Below the pieces are notes generated by a model that did not search any database, was not told the DNA's origin, and saw only the letters and a program-made list of their open reading frames with translations. The translations under genes and the position numbers were made by a program. Shown here piece after piece: positions 12,787 through 13,051 of a DNA stretch of 13,051 bases. How positions within the stretch are numbered: the stretch's first letter is position 1; each line of letters opens with the position of its first letter. Source of the stretch: DASYQD01 sp036005845 (GTDB lineage Bacteria > Acidobacteriota > Thermoanaerobaculia > Multivoradales > JAIOJS01); the NCBI GenBank assembly GCA_036005845.1, contig DASYQD010000120.1, positions 1-13,051 on the forward strand. The letters are read 5' to 3'.

Positions 12787-13051
12787 TGGCCACCCTCGAC
12801 GTTTCGCCGTCCACCGCCGCCGGGCCGCGTGAGGTACGGGCGCCGCGCGGCGCGGAGCTCTCCTGCCGCGGCTGGCAGCAGGAGGCGGCGTTGCGGATGC
12901 TGATGAACAACCTCGACCCCGAGGTGGCCGAGCGGCCGCAGGAGCTCGTGGTGTATGGCGGCATCGGCCGTGCCGCGCGCAACTGGGCCTGCTACGACGC
13001 GATCGTCGCCGCGCTGACGCGCCTCGCTGACGACGAATCGCTGCTGATCCA
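12786..13051 (+). CDS. hutU: Urocanate hydratase (urocanase), N-terminal part, cut by window edge
   Basis: HutU adds water to urocanate, using NAD+ as an electrophile, to give 4-imidazolone-5-propionate, the second step of histidine breakdown. Only the first 88 of the usual roughly 550 residues are visible, but they are highly diagnostic: RGAELSCRGWQQEAALRML (21-39), MNNLDPEVAERPQELVVYGG (40-59) and GRAARNW (61-67), then the conserved helix to DDESLLI. ATG 12786 starts about 20 residues before the conserved block, a normal length, and sits just after a TACAAT box with no ribosome site. The gene pairs functionally with hutH at 6815. Further hut genes may lie to the right, outside this window. 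Confidence 0.95.
   Translation, partial: MATLDVSPSTAAGPREVRAPRGAELSCRGWQQEAALRMLMNNLDPEVAERPQELVVYGGIGRAARNWACYDAIVAALTRLADDESLLI

Overview
This 13 kb window is GC-rich (hand-counted lines reach about 75% in the core, nearer 58-67% in the first 1.9 kb) and comes from a Gram-negative bacterium. It encodes two predicted outer-membrane beta-barrels, a lipoprotein protease with a good lipobox, and several exported proteins. The gene set (hemE, comM, lemA, hutH/hutU, an ECF sigma/anti-sigma/subtilase cluster) would suit an Acidobacteriota-like or proteobacterial genome. Nothing here fixes the taxon, so that is only a guess.

Layout. (1) 1-1817, minus strand: a two-gene operon of an exported 204-aa protein of unknown function and a matrixin-like zinc metalloprotease, joined by a 4-nt stop/start overlap; the protease runs off the left edge. 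Base composition differs from the rest. (2) 1960-2583, plus strand: the C-terminal two thirds of a DUF4198 protein with its N-terminus missing, so a break lies at about 1915-1960. (3) comM (minus) and lemA (plus) are divergent. (4) lemA converges on hemE plus an exported YbjN-like protein (minus), with hairpin-forming sequence between them. (5) hutH (plus) is divergent from hemE and is followed by a 91-bp imperfect inverted repeat that looks like a MITE/REP element. (6) Two beta-barrel genes converge. (7) An ECF sigma factor, a membrane anti-sigma factor and a subtilisin-like lipoprotein protease lie in a row (plus). (8) hutU begins at 12786 and leaves the right edge.

How they fit together. 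hutH and hutU encode the first two steps of histidine breakdown (histidine to urocanate to imidazolonepropionate) but are 4.46 kb apart, with the barrels and the sigma/protease module between them. The most interesting unit is sigma/anti-sigma/subtilase. The anti-sigma factor carries a ZAS zinc motif, one membrane span and, outside the membrane, a domain that resembles a subtilisin propeptide. The next gene overlaps it by 4 nt and encodes a lipid-anchored S8 protease with its own propeptide-like domain. This suggests an envelope-signalling circuit in which protease and anti-sigma factor contact each other. The divergent barrel gene and three TGAACCGG boxes in the intergenic sequence would be candidate outputs.

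Intergenic stretches are all short (under about 150 bases). Where I saw structure in them it is listed; I found no tRNA, rRNA, CRISPR array or transposase gene.
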